This document shows, piece by piece, positions 17,480-25,419 of a stretch of DNA of 64,000 nucleotides; position 1 is the stretch's first letter, and every line of letters begins with the position of its first letter. A program made the position numbers and the translations under genes. Under the pieces are notes generated by a model, which worked only from the letters and a program-made list of their open reading frames with translations, had not been told where the DNA came from and did not search any database. Source of the DNA: an uncultured Prevotella sp. (GTDB lineage Bacteria; Bacteroidota; Bacteroidia; Bacteroidales; Bacteroidaceae); the NCBI GenBank assembly GCA_900554545.1, contig USHW01000003.1, positions 26,268 through 90,267 of the forward strand, written 5' to 3'.

Positions 17480-18160
17480 ATGGAACAACGGTTTTGTCAA
17501 AGTTGCGGCATGCCACTGACCGATGAGTGCATGGGGACTGAGGCCGACGGCAGCCGCAGTAGAGATTACTGCGCTTATTGCTACAAGGACGGCAAGTTCA
17601 CGCAGGACTTCACGATGAGCCAGATGATTGAGTTCTGCCTGCAATTTTTAGACCAGATAAATGCGCAGGCTGGTTGGAACCTCACTCCCGTGCAGGCAAA
17701 GGTACAGATGTGGAAACGCTTTCCGCAGCTGAAACGGTGGAAGGAGAAAGACACACGGACGTTGGCGGAAAAGGCTGCGGCGCTGCTTGCACAGTGCGAG
17801 AACGTGACCGTGGCCTCGGTTGACGCCGACGGCTATCCACGCCCGGTGCAGATGTCGAAGATAGGAGCAAAGGGCTTCAGCGAGGTTTGGATGGCGACGA
17901 GCGCCGGTTCGGTAAAAGTAAGCGACTTCAGGCAGAACAACAAGGCCGGGCTTTGTTATGAGCATTACGGTGACGGAGTGGCCCTGCGCGGTACGGTGGA
18001 TGTCGTTATTGACGACGCCGTGCGCAAGGCGATGTGGCAGGACTGGTTTGTACACCATTTTTCCGGCGGCCCTGACGACCCGGATTATGTCCTCCTGCAC
18101 TTTGTCGGCAAGGAAGCAACGTTCTGGATAAACGGCGAATTTTCACATGCTGAAGTATGA
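17480..18160 (+). CDS. Zinc ribbon + pyridoxamine-phosphate-oxidase-like (PPOX) fusion protein
   Basis: A 226-residue protein. Residues 1-80 form a putative zinc-ribbon domain (CQSCGMPL near the start, CAYCYKDGKF around 31-40). Residues about 85-226 resemble a general-stress-protein-type FMN-binding split barrel (VTVASVDADGYPRPVQMSKIGAKG). The flavin-barrel part may bind FMN, F420 or haem; the substrate is unknown. It begins at the ATG at 17480, right after the structured RNA region, and heads a four-gene operon: its stop codon overlaps the DUF3795 start by 4 bases (ATGA). The fusion suggests a redox or metal-sensing role, which is inference. Confidence 0.8.
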   Translation: MEQRFCQSCGMPLTDECMGTEADGSRSRDYCAYCYKDGKFTQDFTMSQMIEFCLQFLDQINAQAGWNLTPVQAKVQMWKRFPQLKRWKEKDTRTLAEKAAALLAQCENVTVASVDADGYPRPVQMSKIGAKGFSEVWMATSAGSVKVSDFRQNNKAGLCYEHYGDGVALRGTVDVVIDDAVRKAMWQDWFVHHFSGGPDDPDYVLLHFVGKEATFWINGEFSHAEV

Positions 18161-18510
18161 TGCTTATGAAACAGATTGATGCCGACGTGCGGAAAATAGC
18201 AGCCTGCGGCCTTTATTGCGGAGCTTGCCGCAAGCATCTTGCAGGGAAATGCAACGGATGCAGGCTGAACGAGAGGGCGAAGTGGTGTAAAATCCGCACA
18301 TGTTGCATGGCCAACGGCTTTGATACCTGTGCGGAATGCGGCCACGACGTAAGTGATTGCAGGCTGTTTTCAAATTGGATTGGACGGGTGTTCGCCTTTC
18401 TGTCAAATTCCGACCGCCCTGCTTGCATCCGTTATATTAAAGAACATGGTGACAGGGCTTTTGCCGAAGAGATGGCAAAACGTAAATGCCAAACTATAAA
18501 GAGACGATAA
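18157..18510 (+). CDS. DUF3795 cysteine-rich protein
   Basis: A 117-residue protein with ten cysteines, including CGLYCGACRKHLAGKC and CAECGHDVSDC, typical of DUF3795. The pattern suggests metal or Fe-S binding, not shown experimentally as far as I know. The ATG at 18157 overlaps the upstream stop codon (ATGA); ATGs at 18160 or 18166 would also work. It is followed two bases after its stop by the DJ-1/PfpI gene, so all are one operon. Confidence 0.75.
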   Translation: MMLMKQIDADVRKIAACGLYCGACRKHLAGKCNGCRLNERAKWCKIRTCCMANGFDTCAECGHDVSDCRLFSNWIGRVFAFLSNSDRPACIRYIKEHGDRAFAEEMAKRKCQTIKRR

Positions 18511-18512
18511 AC

Positions 18513-19139
18513 ATGAAGAACGAAATATTGTACCTGTTGCTTGACAACTATGCCGACCATGAGGCGGTGTTCCTTTCTTCGGCCGTTGCATGTGACGAGC
18601 GTAGCATCAAGACAAGCCCTAAATACGTTAACAAGATAGTTGCCCCGACGCTGGATGCCGTCCGCTCATGCAGCGGTTTTCGCATGTTGCCCGACTATTC
18701 ATTCGATACCATGCCCGAAGATTATGCGGCATTGGTTCTTATCGGCGGCTTCGGCTGGCTTGACGAAGCGGTGGCCGGCAAGGTGGTGCCAATCGTCCGC
18801 CGTGCAATAGACAAGGGACTGATTGTTGGAGCCATCTGCAATGCCGCGTCGTTCCTTGCCCGTCACGGTTTCCTTAATGCCGTAAGGCATACTGGCAACG
18901 GCTTGGAGCAACTGCAGCTGTGGGGCGGTGACAACTATACCAATTCCGCCGGATATGTTGACGGACAGGCTGTGGCAGACCGGCGCATCGTGACTGCAAA
19001 CGGCACGGGCAGTCTGGAATTTGCAAAGGAAATGCTGCTGCTTTTGGAAAACGATACTCCCGAGCGGATAGAAAACTTTTATCGGTTCAACAAATTGGGA
19101 TATGTGGAAGTGATGCGGCAAATGAAACAAAGACCGTGA
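18513..19139 (+). CDS. DJ-1/PfpI family glutamine amidotransferase-like protein
   Basis: A 208-residue cytosolic protein of the DJ-1/PfpI superfamily. The nucleophile elbow is visible as GAICNAASFLARHG, with Cys at about residue 110, and an upstream Glu/Asp-rich EDYAALVLIGGFGW strand. Family members act as proteases, chaperones or glyoxalase/deglycase-like enzymes; which applies here is unknown. The start at 18513 (MKNEILYLLL) is preferred over the in-frame ATG at 18486, which would overlap the DUF3795 gene. Glyoxalase activity would fit the carbonyl cluster that begins 1 kb downstream, but that link is speculation. Confidence 0.8.
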   Translation: MKNEILYLLLDNYADHEAVFLSSAVACDERSIKTSPKYVNKIVAPTLDAVRSCSGFRMLPDYSFDTMPEDYAALVLIGGFGWLDEAVAGKVVPIVRRAIDKGLIVGAICNAASFLARHGFLNAVRHTGNGLEQLQLWGGDNYTNSAGYVDGQAVADRRIVTANGTGSLEFAKEMLLLLENDTPERIENFYRFNKLGYVEVMRQMKQRP

Positions 19140-19142
19140 GTT

Positions 19143-19574
19143 ATGGACTTGTCTGATTGGTTCAAGGGCTTTGAAAAAGGAATGGCCCGACTTTCGCAAG
19201 AACAACGGTCGGCTTTCTTCTCGGAATGCGGCAAGCACTGTGTAAACGGCGGCACTCTCGCCGTTTACAGACAGTTGTATGATGAGGCCGGCGGCGACAT
19301 GGATGCTTTCTTTCAGAAGGCGAACGGGCTGCCGGGAGTGAGAGGCGAGGTTGCTGAAAAGGGCAGGGTGTACAATCTTTCATTCTTGGAATGCACCTGC
19401 ATCCTGTGCAAGCACGGATATATTTCCACGCCTCAGCTGTGTGAATGTTCACGCCAGAGTGTTGTTTATTCATTGCAAAGCCTCTGGAACGGCAGGAAGT
19501 TCAGGGTCACGCTCTGCCATTCCATTCTACAGGGCGGACGTGACTGCAAACTGAGGATTGAAGTGTTGCAATAA
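19143..19574 (+). CDS. Cysteine-rich protein of unknown function
   Basis: A 143-residue protein, four bases after the previous stop codon and last in the operon. Eight cysteines are grouped toward the C-terminal half (FLECTCILCKHGY, LCECSRQS, LCHSILQGGRDCKLRI). The final segment resembles the metal-binding end of V4R-like / ATC-hydrolase-like small-molecule domains, but the similarity is too short to assign. A strong terminator follows at 19588-19630. Confidence 0.65.
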   Translation: MDLSDWFKGFEKGMARLSQEQRSAFFSECGKHCVNGGTLAVYRQLYDEAGGDMDAFFQKANGLPGVRGEVAEKGRVYNLSFLECTCILCKHGYISTPQLCECSRQSVVYSLQSLWNGRKFRVTLCHSILQGGRDCKLRIEVLQ

Positions 19575-20315
19575 GCATAAGATAGGTAAACCACAAGCGT
19601 GCAGCCCGAAGGGTTGCACGCTTGTGGTTTTTGTCTGACGGGCGGCACATGCGTCGACCAGCCGCTGCTGCACGTCGTTAATCTGGGAGTCAAGGAAACC
19701 ATTGCGGCGCACCAGTCCCGTGTTGAACATGCTCAGCGTCGCCACTGCCTTAAAGCGCTTGTCCGTCTGCGCGGCCTTTAGCGTATATCCGCCTCCGCCG
19801 CAAATTCCCAGTATTCCTATGCGGTTCGCGTCAACTCCGGGATACTGCCCTATGATGTCGCACGCCCTGTGTATGTCCTCAATGCGGTAGGCCGGCTTGT
19901 CGACGTTGCGCTGCTGCCCCTCGCTTCCGCCCTGATATGCCGCGTCGAAGGCAAGGCACACATAGCCCTGTTCGGCCATCCTTTGGCTGTACAGCCCGGC
20001 AACCTGCTCCTTGCATCCGCCGTTCGGATGGGCCACGACAAGTGCCGGATAGCTCTTCGAGGGGTCATATCCCTCAGGCGTATAGACATTCGCCGCTATA
20101 TTGAGGCCATTCAGATTATATGTTATGCGGTGAATGTTCACCTTGCCCGCGTCATTCTTTGTTATTGCGCCCTGATAGACCAAGCCGAACGGTTTGGCAT
20201 TGGGGCTTTTTATTGAGGCGAAGTCTTCCTCGGTGAACGCCATCTGCGCATGTGCGAAGGACATATCTGCCAGAAGTGCGGCGACAATCATCAGTGTCTT
20301 GAAAGATATCTTCAT
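19527..20315 (-). pseudogene. 3'-truncated exported alpha/beta hydrolase
   Basis: The ORF gives 262 residues with a signal peptide (ending SFAHAQ) and an alpha/beta-hydrolase core: HPNGGCKEQ near the oxyanion strand and nucleophile elbow GICGGGGYTL (Cys where Ser is usual, as in dienelactone-hydrolase-like enzymes). Similarity to the family stops at about RLVDACAARQ. The following roughly 35 codons are the antisense of the terminator and of the convergent gene's 3' end, and the C-terminal part with the catalytic His is missing. I therefore read it as a gene whose 3' end was deleted. It lies 15 bases after the alcohol dehydrogenase start region's operon partner and would be last in that operon. 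Confidence 0.65.
19588..19630 (+). terminator. Terminator of the 17.5-19.6 kb operon
   Basis: A 16-bp perfect stem (19588-19603 with 19615-19630), 11-base loop, followed by TTTTTG. The convergent hydrolase reading frame runs through this hairpin. Confidence 0.9.
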
Positions 20316-20329
20316 ACTGTTTTATCTAT

Positions 20330-21484
20330 TTACATCCGTTCTTTAAGGGCTTCGTACAATTCATCGCGCGTGAACTGTTTGCAGCATCCGGGCATCAGCA
20401 GGCACGTATCGGCGGCCTTGCGCAGCACAGTCTCGTCAGTAATGCCAATCTCGCTCCAGCATGTAGGCATGCCGATTTCACGTATGAAATCCTCAAGCGC
20501 GTCGATGCCTTTCGCGGCTGTAGCATCTACTGTGTCGCCCTTGACACCCCATACTACCTCAGCCATGCGTGCCAGTTTCTCCTTTCCGAAGGGCAGCATG
20601 TGGCGGTAAAAGGCAGGGTGGATTACAGCCAAGCCACAGCCGTGGTTGCAGTTGGTGTACGCCCCTACGGCATGCTCAAGCGCATGGCACTGGAAGTCGG
20701 TCTGCTTGCCCAATTTTAGCAGGCTGTTCTCCGCCATCGCCGAAGCCCACATCAGCTCTCCGCGGGCGAAGTCGTCCGACGGGTTGGCAATGAGTGCGCG
20801 CAGGTTCTTAATCACGTTGCGCATTACTGCCTCGTTAATCTCGTCAGACAGGTTAGTGGCCTGCGGCTTTCCCATATACGTCTCCATGCAGTGGCTCAGC
20901 GTGTCGAACGCACCGCTTACAACCTGCTTCATCGGTACGGTAAGCGTCAGGTCGCTGTCCAATACGGCAAAGCTGTTGTAAGCACCGACAAGCGGCTGCT
21001 TCAGATGCAGCTCCGTGTTGGTTATCACCGCGCCGTTGTTCTGCTCGGCGCCAGTACCAGATGCCGTTACGACAGCACCAGTCGGGATGAACGCAGAAGG
21101 AGTTTTGTGCTTCGTATACATCATCTCCCACACGTCTTCGTCAATACATGCCTGTGCGGACACAATCTTGCAGCAGTCGATTACAGAGCCTCCGCCAACT
21201 GCAAGGATAAAGTCAACGTGCTGCTCGCGTGCTATGCGCGCTCCCTCCTGCACCTTGTTGTACGTCGGGTTAGGCATTATGCCGCCGAAATCAACTATCT
21301 CCTTGCCGCACTCGCGCAGCCAGCTCGCAATCCTGTCATACAGCCCCGTCCGCTTGAGCGAGCCTCCGCCGTAGGCCAGCATCACACGCTTGCCAACGTG
21401 TTTCATCTCCTCTTTAATCGCGTCCTCTGCGCACCCCTTGCCAAAATGCTGGCGCACGGGGTATTGAAAGTTGAATTTTTCCAT
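20330..21484 (-). CDS. Iron-containing (group III) alcohol dehydrogenase, YqhD/BdhA-like
   Basis: A 384-residue cytosolic NAD(P)-dependent dehydrogenase that probably reduces aldehydes to alcohols. The nucleotide-binding loop is AVGGGSVIDCCK. Metal ligands lie in GAFDTLSHCMETY (Asp, His) and CHALEHAVGAYTNCNHGCGLA (two His). Length and motifs fit YqhD and butanol dehydrogenases. It lies in the leftward unit that starts at the 24.1 kb promoter; 150 bases of repeats precede it, with no separate -7 box seen. Fe-ADH plus aldo-keto reductases plus an AraC regulator mirrors the E. coli YqhC regulon for reactive aldehydes. Confidence 0.93.
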   Translation of the reverse strand: MEKFNFQYPVRQHFGKGCAEDAIKEEMKHVGKRVMLAYGGGSLKRTGLYDRIASWLRECGKEIVDFGGIMPNPTYNKVQEGARIAREQHVDFILAVGGGSVIDCCKIVSAQACIDEDVWEMMYTKHKTPSAFIPTGAVVTASGTGAEQNNGAVITNTELHLKQPLVGAYNSFAVLDSDLTLTVPMKQVVSGAFDTLSHCMETYMGKPQATNLSDEINEAVMRNVIKNLRALIANPSDDFARGELMWASAMAENSLLKLGKQTDFQCHALEHAVGAYTNCNHGCGLAVIHPAFYRHMLPFGKEKLARMAEVVWGVKGDTVDATAAKGIDALEDFIREIGMPTCWSEIGITDETVLRKAADTCLLMPGCCKQFTRDELYEALKERM

Positions 21485-21634
21485 AGTGTAACGTATTTTT
21501 TGTGAGTTAAAGGGAGTTATCGGGAGTTATCGCTCGCTATGCTCGCTCTTGGAGTTAAAGGACAATAGCATTTAAAGGCAATGTCCTTAAACTCCACTGC
21601 GGACGCATGGAGCCATAACTCCCTGTGACTACAT
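21485..21634. repeat. GAGTTAAAGG inverted repeats between flavodoxin and alcohol dehydrogenase
   Basis: GGAGTTAAAGGACA (21551-21564) pairs with TGTCCTTAAACTCC (21582-21595) apart from one mismatch. Flanking GGGAGTTATCG units pair with CCATAACTCCC. It resembles 8920-9020. It could be an attenuating hairpin inside the operon. Confidence 0.55.
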
Positions 21635-22327
21635 TTAACTTCCGGAATTATTTGTAATGCCAATATCGTTCAGCCATTCGAGTATGTCATCTGCCGACGA
21701 TGCCACGTTGCCACGTGAGATGCTTAGTCCGGTAACCATCGTTGCGTCAGGCTCCAATGCCGATATGTCGTCAACGGTACCCGACCATCCGCTGCCGCCG
21801 TGCGACGAAAACGGAATGATACGCTTGCCCGCAAAGTCGTATTTGTCAAAGAACGAGTATAAAGGCATAGGCATCTGATACCACCAGATTGGGTAGCCGA
21901 CGAATACGACGTCGTAATCGCTGAAGTTGGTGATGTCCGTTGACAGTTCGGGATGCACGTTGTTCAGCCGTTCTTCGTTAGCCTGTTCGGCCAGTTCATT
22001 GTAATTTTGTGGATAGGGCTGTGCCGTCTGGATGCGCACCATGTCGCCTCCTGTCGCTTCGCCGATGACAGTTGCCATATATTCCACACTGCCGTATGTG
22101 TCGCCGTTGACAACAATCCGGCTGGCAGAAGTGGCCGCATCCACGCCGTTGTCAGGCAGCGGCTCTGAGAAGTAGGCTATCAGTATGTTATGGTTTGTGC
22201 CCGTAACCACATCTTCCGGCTGCGTGCCGGTGTCGTTGTCGTCACCGCTGCATGCGGTGAACGCCGTGACTGCGAGCAGCATTATGCATTGCAGGCACGC
22301 TTTCATTATACTTGTTTTGAGTGACAT
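21635..22327 (-). CDS. Lipoprotein flavodoxin
   Basis: A 230-residue protein with a type II signal peptide (lipobox AFTAC), so it should be a membrane-anchored lipoprotein outside the cytoplasm. The rest is a flavodoxin-like domain: NILIAYFSEP is the FMN phosphate loop strand and YDVVFVGYPIWWYQMPMPLYSF the flavin-binding tryptophan loop. The acidic linker after the lipobox is typical of Bacteroidetes lipoproteins. An ATG at 22306 is also possible. A flavodoxin outside the cytoplasm is unusual because FMN and reductant must be supplied there. It lies in the P1 unit after DUF362. Confidence 0.88.
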   Translation of the reverse strand: MSLKTSIMKACLQCIMLLAVTAFTACSGDDNDTGTQPEDVVTGTNHNILIAYFSEPLPDNGVDAATSASRIVVNGDTYGSVEYMATVIGEATGGDMVRIQTAQPYPQNYNELAEQANEERLNNVHPELSTDITNFSDYDVVFVGYPIWWYQMPMPLYSFFDKYDFAGKRIIPFSSHGGSGWSGTVDDISALEPDATMVTGLSISRGNVASSADDILEWLNDIGITNNSGS

Positions 22328-22337
22328 AAGCGTTGCT

Positions 22338-23462
22338 TCAATGTTTGTCAATGATTGTTTTCCGTCCGTTTACTATGTACACGCCAGGCGCCAGAGTGTC
22401 AAGGCTCTTGGCATTGGTCAGCACTTTCACTCCGTTGGTGTCGTAGACGTTATATCTCTGAGATGCAGCGGCAGGCTGGCTTATGCCTGTTTCGCCGCTG
22501 TCAATGTCTATAAGGTTGTACGAAGTCGTGCCTAAACCGATTTGTTCGGCATAGTCAACAATGTGAGTACCATGCTGGCGGTTGATGCGCTGGATAAGGG
22601 GCGCGCTGTCATCACCGGCCGTTGACTCATGGTTGAACACAAGGTCGAGGCACGCCTTGTCCAGTGCTACGGGGTCGAGAGAGGCGAGTATGCCGGTGTC
22701 GTGCATCTGCGGGGCTGACGGACTGCCGTCACAGTCGCAGTCAACTGACAGGTTGTTCATCACGTCAATGTATATAACGTTGCCGTTGAAGTAGTTGTGC
22801 ACGGCCTGTGCGGCGGCCGCCATCGACTCGAGGAATGCGTCCTGACCTTGCCGGTTGTTGAAAACCTGACCCGGGTTGCTATATTCTCCGGCAGTATGGA
22901 TTAGCGTCTTTCCCTCGCGTGATGCCATCCCGATGCTCTGGTTCTTAAGCACGCCGCCGAAGCCGCCCATCGCGTGCCCTTTGAAATGGGCGAGGTTTAT
23001 AAGGAAGTCATAGTTGGCAATGTGACTGCCTACGCGGTCAAAACTAATGTGTGTGCTGTCGGCAACAGGTATGTCAAGGCTGCCTTCCTCGTCCATGATG
23101 TCCACCGGAGCAATGGCAGTAAACCCGCGCTCTTCTATGGCGCGGCGGTGGCTTGCCGTGCTGGAGCGGTTTCCTGTGTAGGCAGTATTGCATTCAACTA
23201 TTGTTCCGTCAACCTCGTCAACCAGTCCGCGGATGAATTCAGGGCGCAGATAGTATGTCCGGGCTGATTCGCCGGTGCTTATTTTCACCGCAACGCGCCC
23301 TGTCGCCCTTACGCCAAGTGCATTGTAGATGCGGAGGAGTGATTCGGGCGATATTTCAGACGTGAAGTAAACGTTGGCAGGAGCCTGCGCCCTGCCGACG
23401 CACCAGCAGGTTGCCAGCATACAGGCGGCCGCTGCCAGTCTTTTAATAATCATTGCTGTCAT
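22338..23462 (-). CDS. Exported DUF362 protein with sorting-tail-like C-terminus
   Basis: A 374-residue protein with a signal peptide (about 1-26, ending VGRAQ). The DUF362 core includes VAVKISTGES, NLAHFKGHAMGGFGGVLKN and DPVALDKACLDLV; related domains often sit next to ferredoxin domains, though no 4Fe-4S motif is present here. The last 70 residues (YNVYDTNGVKVL, then LAPGVYIVNGRK) resemble the type IX secretion sorting tail of Bacteroidetes, suggesting surface delivery, which is inference. It is between two exported flavodoxins, which suggests a shared extracytoplasmic electron-transfer task. Confidence 0.85.
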   Translation of the reverse strand: MTAMIIKRLAAAACMLATCWCVGRAQAPANVYFTSEISPESLLRIYNALGVRATGRVAVKISTGESARTYYLRPEFIRGLVDEVDGTIVECNTAYTGNRSSTASHRRAIEERGFTAIAPVDIMDEEGSLDIPVADSTHISFDRVGSHIANYDFLINLAHFKGHAMGGFGGVLKNQSIGMASREGKTLIHTAGEYSNPGQVFNNRQGQDAFLESMAAAAQAVHNYFNGNVIYIDVMNNLSVDCDCDGSPSAPQMHDTGILASLDPVALDKACLDLVFNHESTAGDDSAPLIQRINRQHGTHIVDYAEQIGLGTTSYNLIDIDSGETGISQPAAASQRYNVYDTNGVKVLTNAKSLDTLAPGVYIVNGRKTIIDKH

Positions 23463-23486
23463 ATCCAGTTGCTTATTAATGTCATG

Positions 23487-24032
23487 CTATTTGATTACCT
23501 TTATTTCCTTCAGCCACTGCTCTATGCCGTCAGTGCTGCGGTTCACAGCGCCGAAGCCCTTTAGGTGTTTGGCATCGGGAGTAAGCTCAGCTATCTTGGC
23601 AAGGGTCTCGTCGCGGTATGTGGCAGCGTATGTACAGAACGGCACGACAGTCTTGCCCTTGAAGCTGTAGCTCTCTGTGAATGTGTTGATAATCATCGGA
23701 GCAGTCCACCACCACACCGGGCAGCCTATGAACACGATGTCATACTTATCCCAGCCGGCCACCTTGTCCTTTATGGCAGGGCGTGCGTTCTGTTCCTTCT
23801 CAGCTTTTGCCACCTCCGTGCAAGAAGTGTATTCAGTAGGGTAGGGCTTTGAGGGAGTGATGCGGAAGAGCGTGCCGCCTGTTTTTCCGGCAATGAACTT
23901 GGCCACGTGCTCGGTGTTTCCTCCCCAGCTGAAGTATGCTACAAGAATGTTTCCGCCATTTCCTGCGGTCTGTGCCTGTATGCCGACGCAAATCGTCAAG
24001 GCCACAGCAAGCAATAAAGATTTAAGTTTCAT
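23487..24032 (-). CDS. Exported flavodoxin
   Basis: A 181-residue flavodoxin with an N-terminal signal peptide (MKLKSLLLAVALTICVGIQA). The FMN loop is ILVAYFSWGGNTEHVAKFIA and the second flavin loop YDIVFIGCPVWWWTAPMIIN, both family-typical. It is the first gene of the P1 transcription unit. The unit's operator block is 24155-24189. Signal-bearing flavodoxins of this type are common in Bacteroidetes next to aldo-keto reductases, but their redox partner is not known. Confidence 0.9.
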   Translation of the reverse strand: MKLKSLLLAVALTICVGIQAQTAGNGGNILVAYFSWGGNTEHVAKFIAGKTGGTLFRITPSKPYPTEYTSCTEVAKAEKEQNARPAIKDKVAGWDKYDIVFIGCPVWWWTAPMIINTFTESYSFKGKTVVPFCTYAATYRDETLAKIAELTPDAKHLKGFGAVNRSTDGIEQWLKEIKVIK

Positions 24033-24127
24033 AATACTGTTGTTTATTTGTTTGTTGTCATATACCTTATCATATATATCATTACAGCTTGTCTGCCTGA
24101 ATGCTTGCAGCTGTTTTTTTCACACCG

Positions 24128-24189
24128 CAAAATTACCTCTTATAGCAATACACATCAATACACGGATTACAGATTGGTACACCAATTTC
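24128..24189 (-). promoter_or_regulatory. Promoter P1 with AraC-regulon operator
   Basis: The -7 box on the minus strand is TAATTTTG (24128-24135). The operator block at 24155-24189 contains TACACGGATTAC starting 24 bases beyond the box, then ATTGGTACACCAATTTC. The block matches P2, P3 and P4. Confidence 0.8.
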
Positions 24190-24210
24190 AATGATGTGTG
24201 CCGTGGCCTG

Positions 24211-24312
24211 ATGCAAAAGGCCGTCTTCCGGCGTGCAAAAGACCGTCTTTTAAATGACGAAAGGCCACCTTTCAGACGATGAAAGGCGGCCTTTTGCAAC
24301 ACCCTTGAAAAC
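24211..24312. repeat. Composite AAAGG(T/C)GGCCTTTT repeat, copy D
   Basis: Modules GCAAAAGGCCGTCTTCC, GCAAAAGACCGTCTTTT, GAAAGGCCACCTTTC and GAAAGGCGGCCTTTTGC. It lies between P1 and the 3' end of the P2 unit. The rest of 24033-24404 holds P1 and no gene. Confidence 0.8.
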
Positions 24313-24404
24313 AATCCACTAACCTATTGAGCACCAAGCGGTTATGTGCAGACTGCAGCTTGGCGTGCGTCTGCTTGTTTTTTTAATGCTACGTTATCCT
24401 TGTT

Positions 24405-25409
24405 TTATTTGTTGCTGACAGGTGTTCCGCCGAACACTCCGCTCATTGTCATTGCGTCGAGAGCATGGTCTATCTCCTTTACCTCGCCTTCCGCCAGGAC
24501 GATGTCTGCCGATTTGGCGTTCTCTTCCAGCCGTCCGGGCTTGCGTGTGCCGGGTATCGGTACAATCCACGGCTTCTTGCACAGCATCCATGCGAGCGAG
24601 ATTTGAGCCGGAGTGGCATTCTTTTCTTCTGCAAGGCTACGCAGCATGGACATCAGGCTGCGGTTCTTCTCAAAGCTGTCAGCCGTGAACTGCGGCATGG
24701 AGGCACGGTAGTCTGTTGACGGGTCGAAGCTTGACGAGGCCGTGTAGCGGTCGCTCAGCAGACCGTTGGCGAGCGGCGAGAATGCCACAAGGCCGATACC
24801 AAGCTCCTCTAAAACGGGGAACAGCGCCTCATACCAGCGCGCCATCATCGAGTAACGGTTCTGCACGGCTGCAAGCGGACATACGGCGTGCGCCCGGCGT
24901 ATGGTGTCTTCGGTGGCTTCTGATATGCCCCAGTGCAGTATCTTGCCCTCGCGTATCAGGCTGTTCATCACCTCGGCCACTTCTTCCACAGGCACATTTG
25001 TGTCTACCCTGTGCTGCCAATATATGTCAATGTGGTCGGTATGCAGGCAGCGCAGCGACCCCTCAAGGCTGCGGCGGATGGTTTCGGGACGCGAGTCGGT
25101 GATTAACGGATAAGGCACTTTGCCGCTTTCCGTATCGAAACTGATGCCGAATTTCGTTGACAGCACAATCCTGTCGCGGTACGGTCTGAGTGCTTCGCCC
25201 ACAAGTTCCTCGTTGTCGTGAGGGTTGTCTTCGGTTCCATAGCTCTCCGCCGTGTCGAATAATGTGTAGCCCAAGTCAACCGCCTGCGCCAGCAGTTCCG
25301 TCATTTCACGGTGACCGGCAGGTGCTCCGTAGGCGTGGCTCATGCCCATGCAGCCCAAGCCAACTGCCGAAACGCGCAGCCCGCTGTTTCCTAAATATCT
25401 GTATTCCAT
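24405..25409 (-). CDS. Aldo-keto reductase (YhdN/AKR13-like), paralog 1
   Basis: A 334-residue cytosolic TIM-barrel oxidoreductase. The catalytic tetrad is visible: Asp and Tyr in LFDTAESYGTEDN, Lys in VLSTKFG, His in IYWQHRVD. The C-terminal IVPIPGTRKPGRLEEN is the NADPH-binding loop. It probably reduces small aldehydes or ketones. It lies 10 bases after its paralog (25420-26418), and the two share most residues end to end, so they arose by tandem duplication. Both are in the P2 unit. Confidence 0.92.
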   Translation of the reverse strand: MEYRYLGNSGLRVSAVGLGCMGMSHAYGAPAGHREMTELLAQAVDLGYTLFDTAESYGTEDNPHDNEELVGEALRPYRDRIVLSTKFGISFDTESGKVPYPLITDSRPETIRRSLEGSLRCLHTDHIDIYWQHRVDTNVPVEEVAEVMNSLIREGKILHWGISEATEDTIRRAHAVCPLAAVQNRYSMMARWYEALFPVLEELGIGLVAFSPLANGLLSDRYTASSSFDPSTDYRASMPQFTADSFEKNRSLMSMLRSLAEEKNATPAQISLAWMLCKKPWIVPIPGTRKPGRLEENAKSADIVLAEGEVKEIDHALDAMTMSGVFGGTPVSNK

Positions 25410-25419
25410 GACAAAATGT

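Noticed and set aside
18699..19238. A 179-codon minus-strand frame
   Set aside because: It is antisense to the DJ-1/PfpI and Cys-rich genes, whose frames are supported by motifs and operon spacing.
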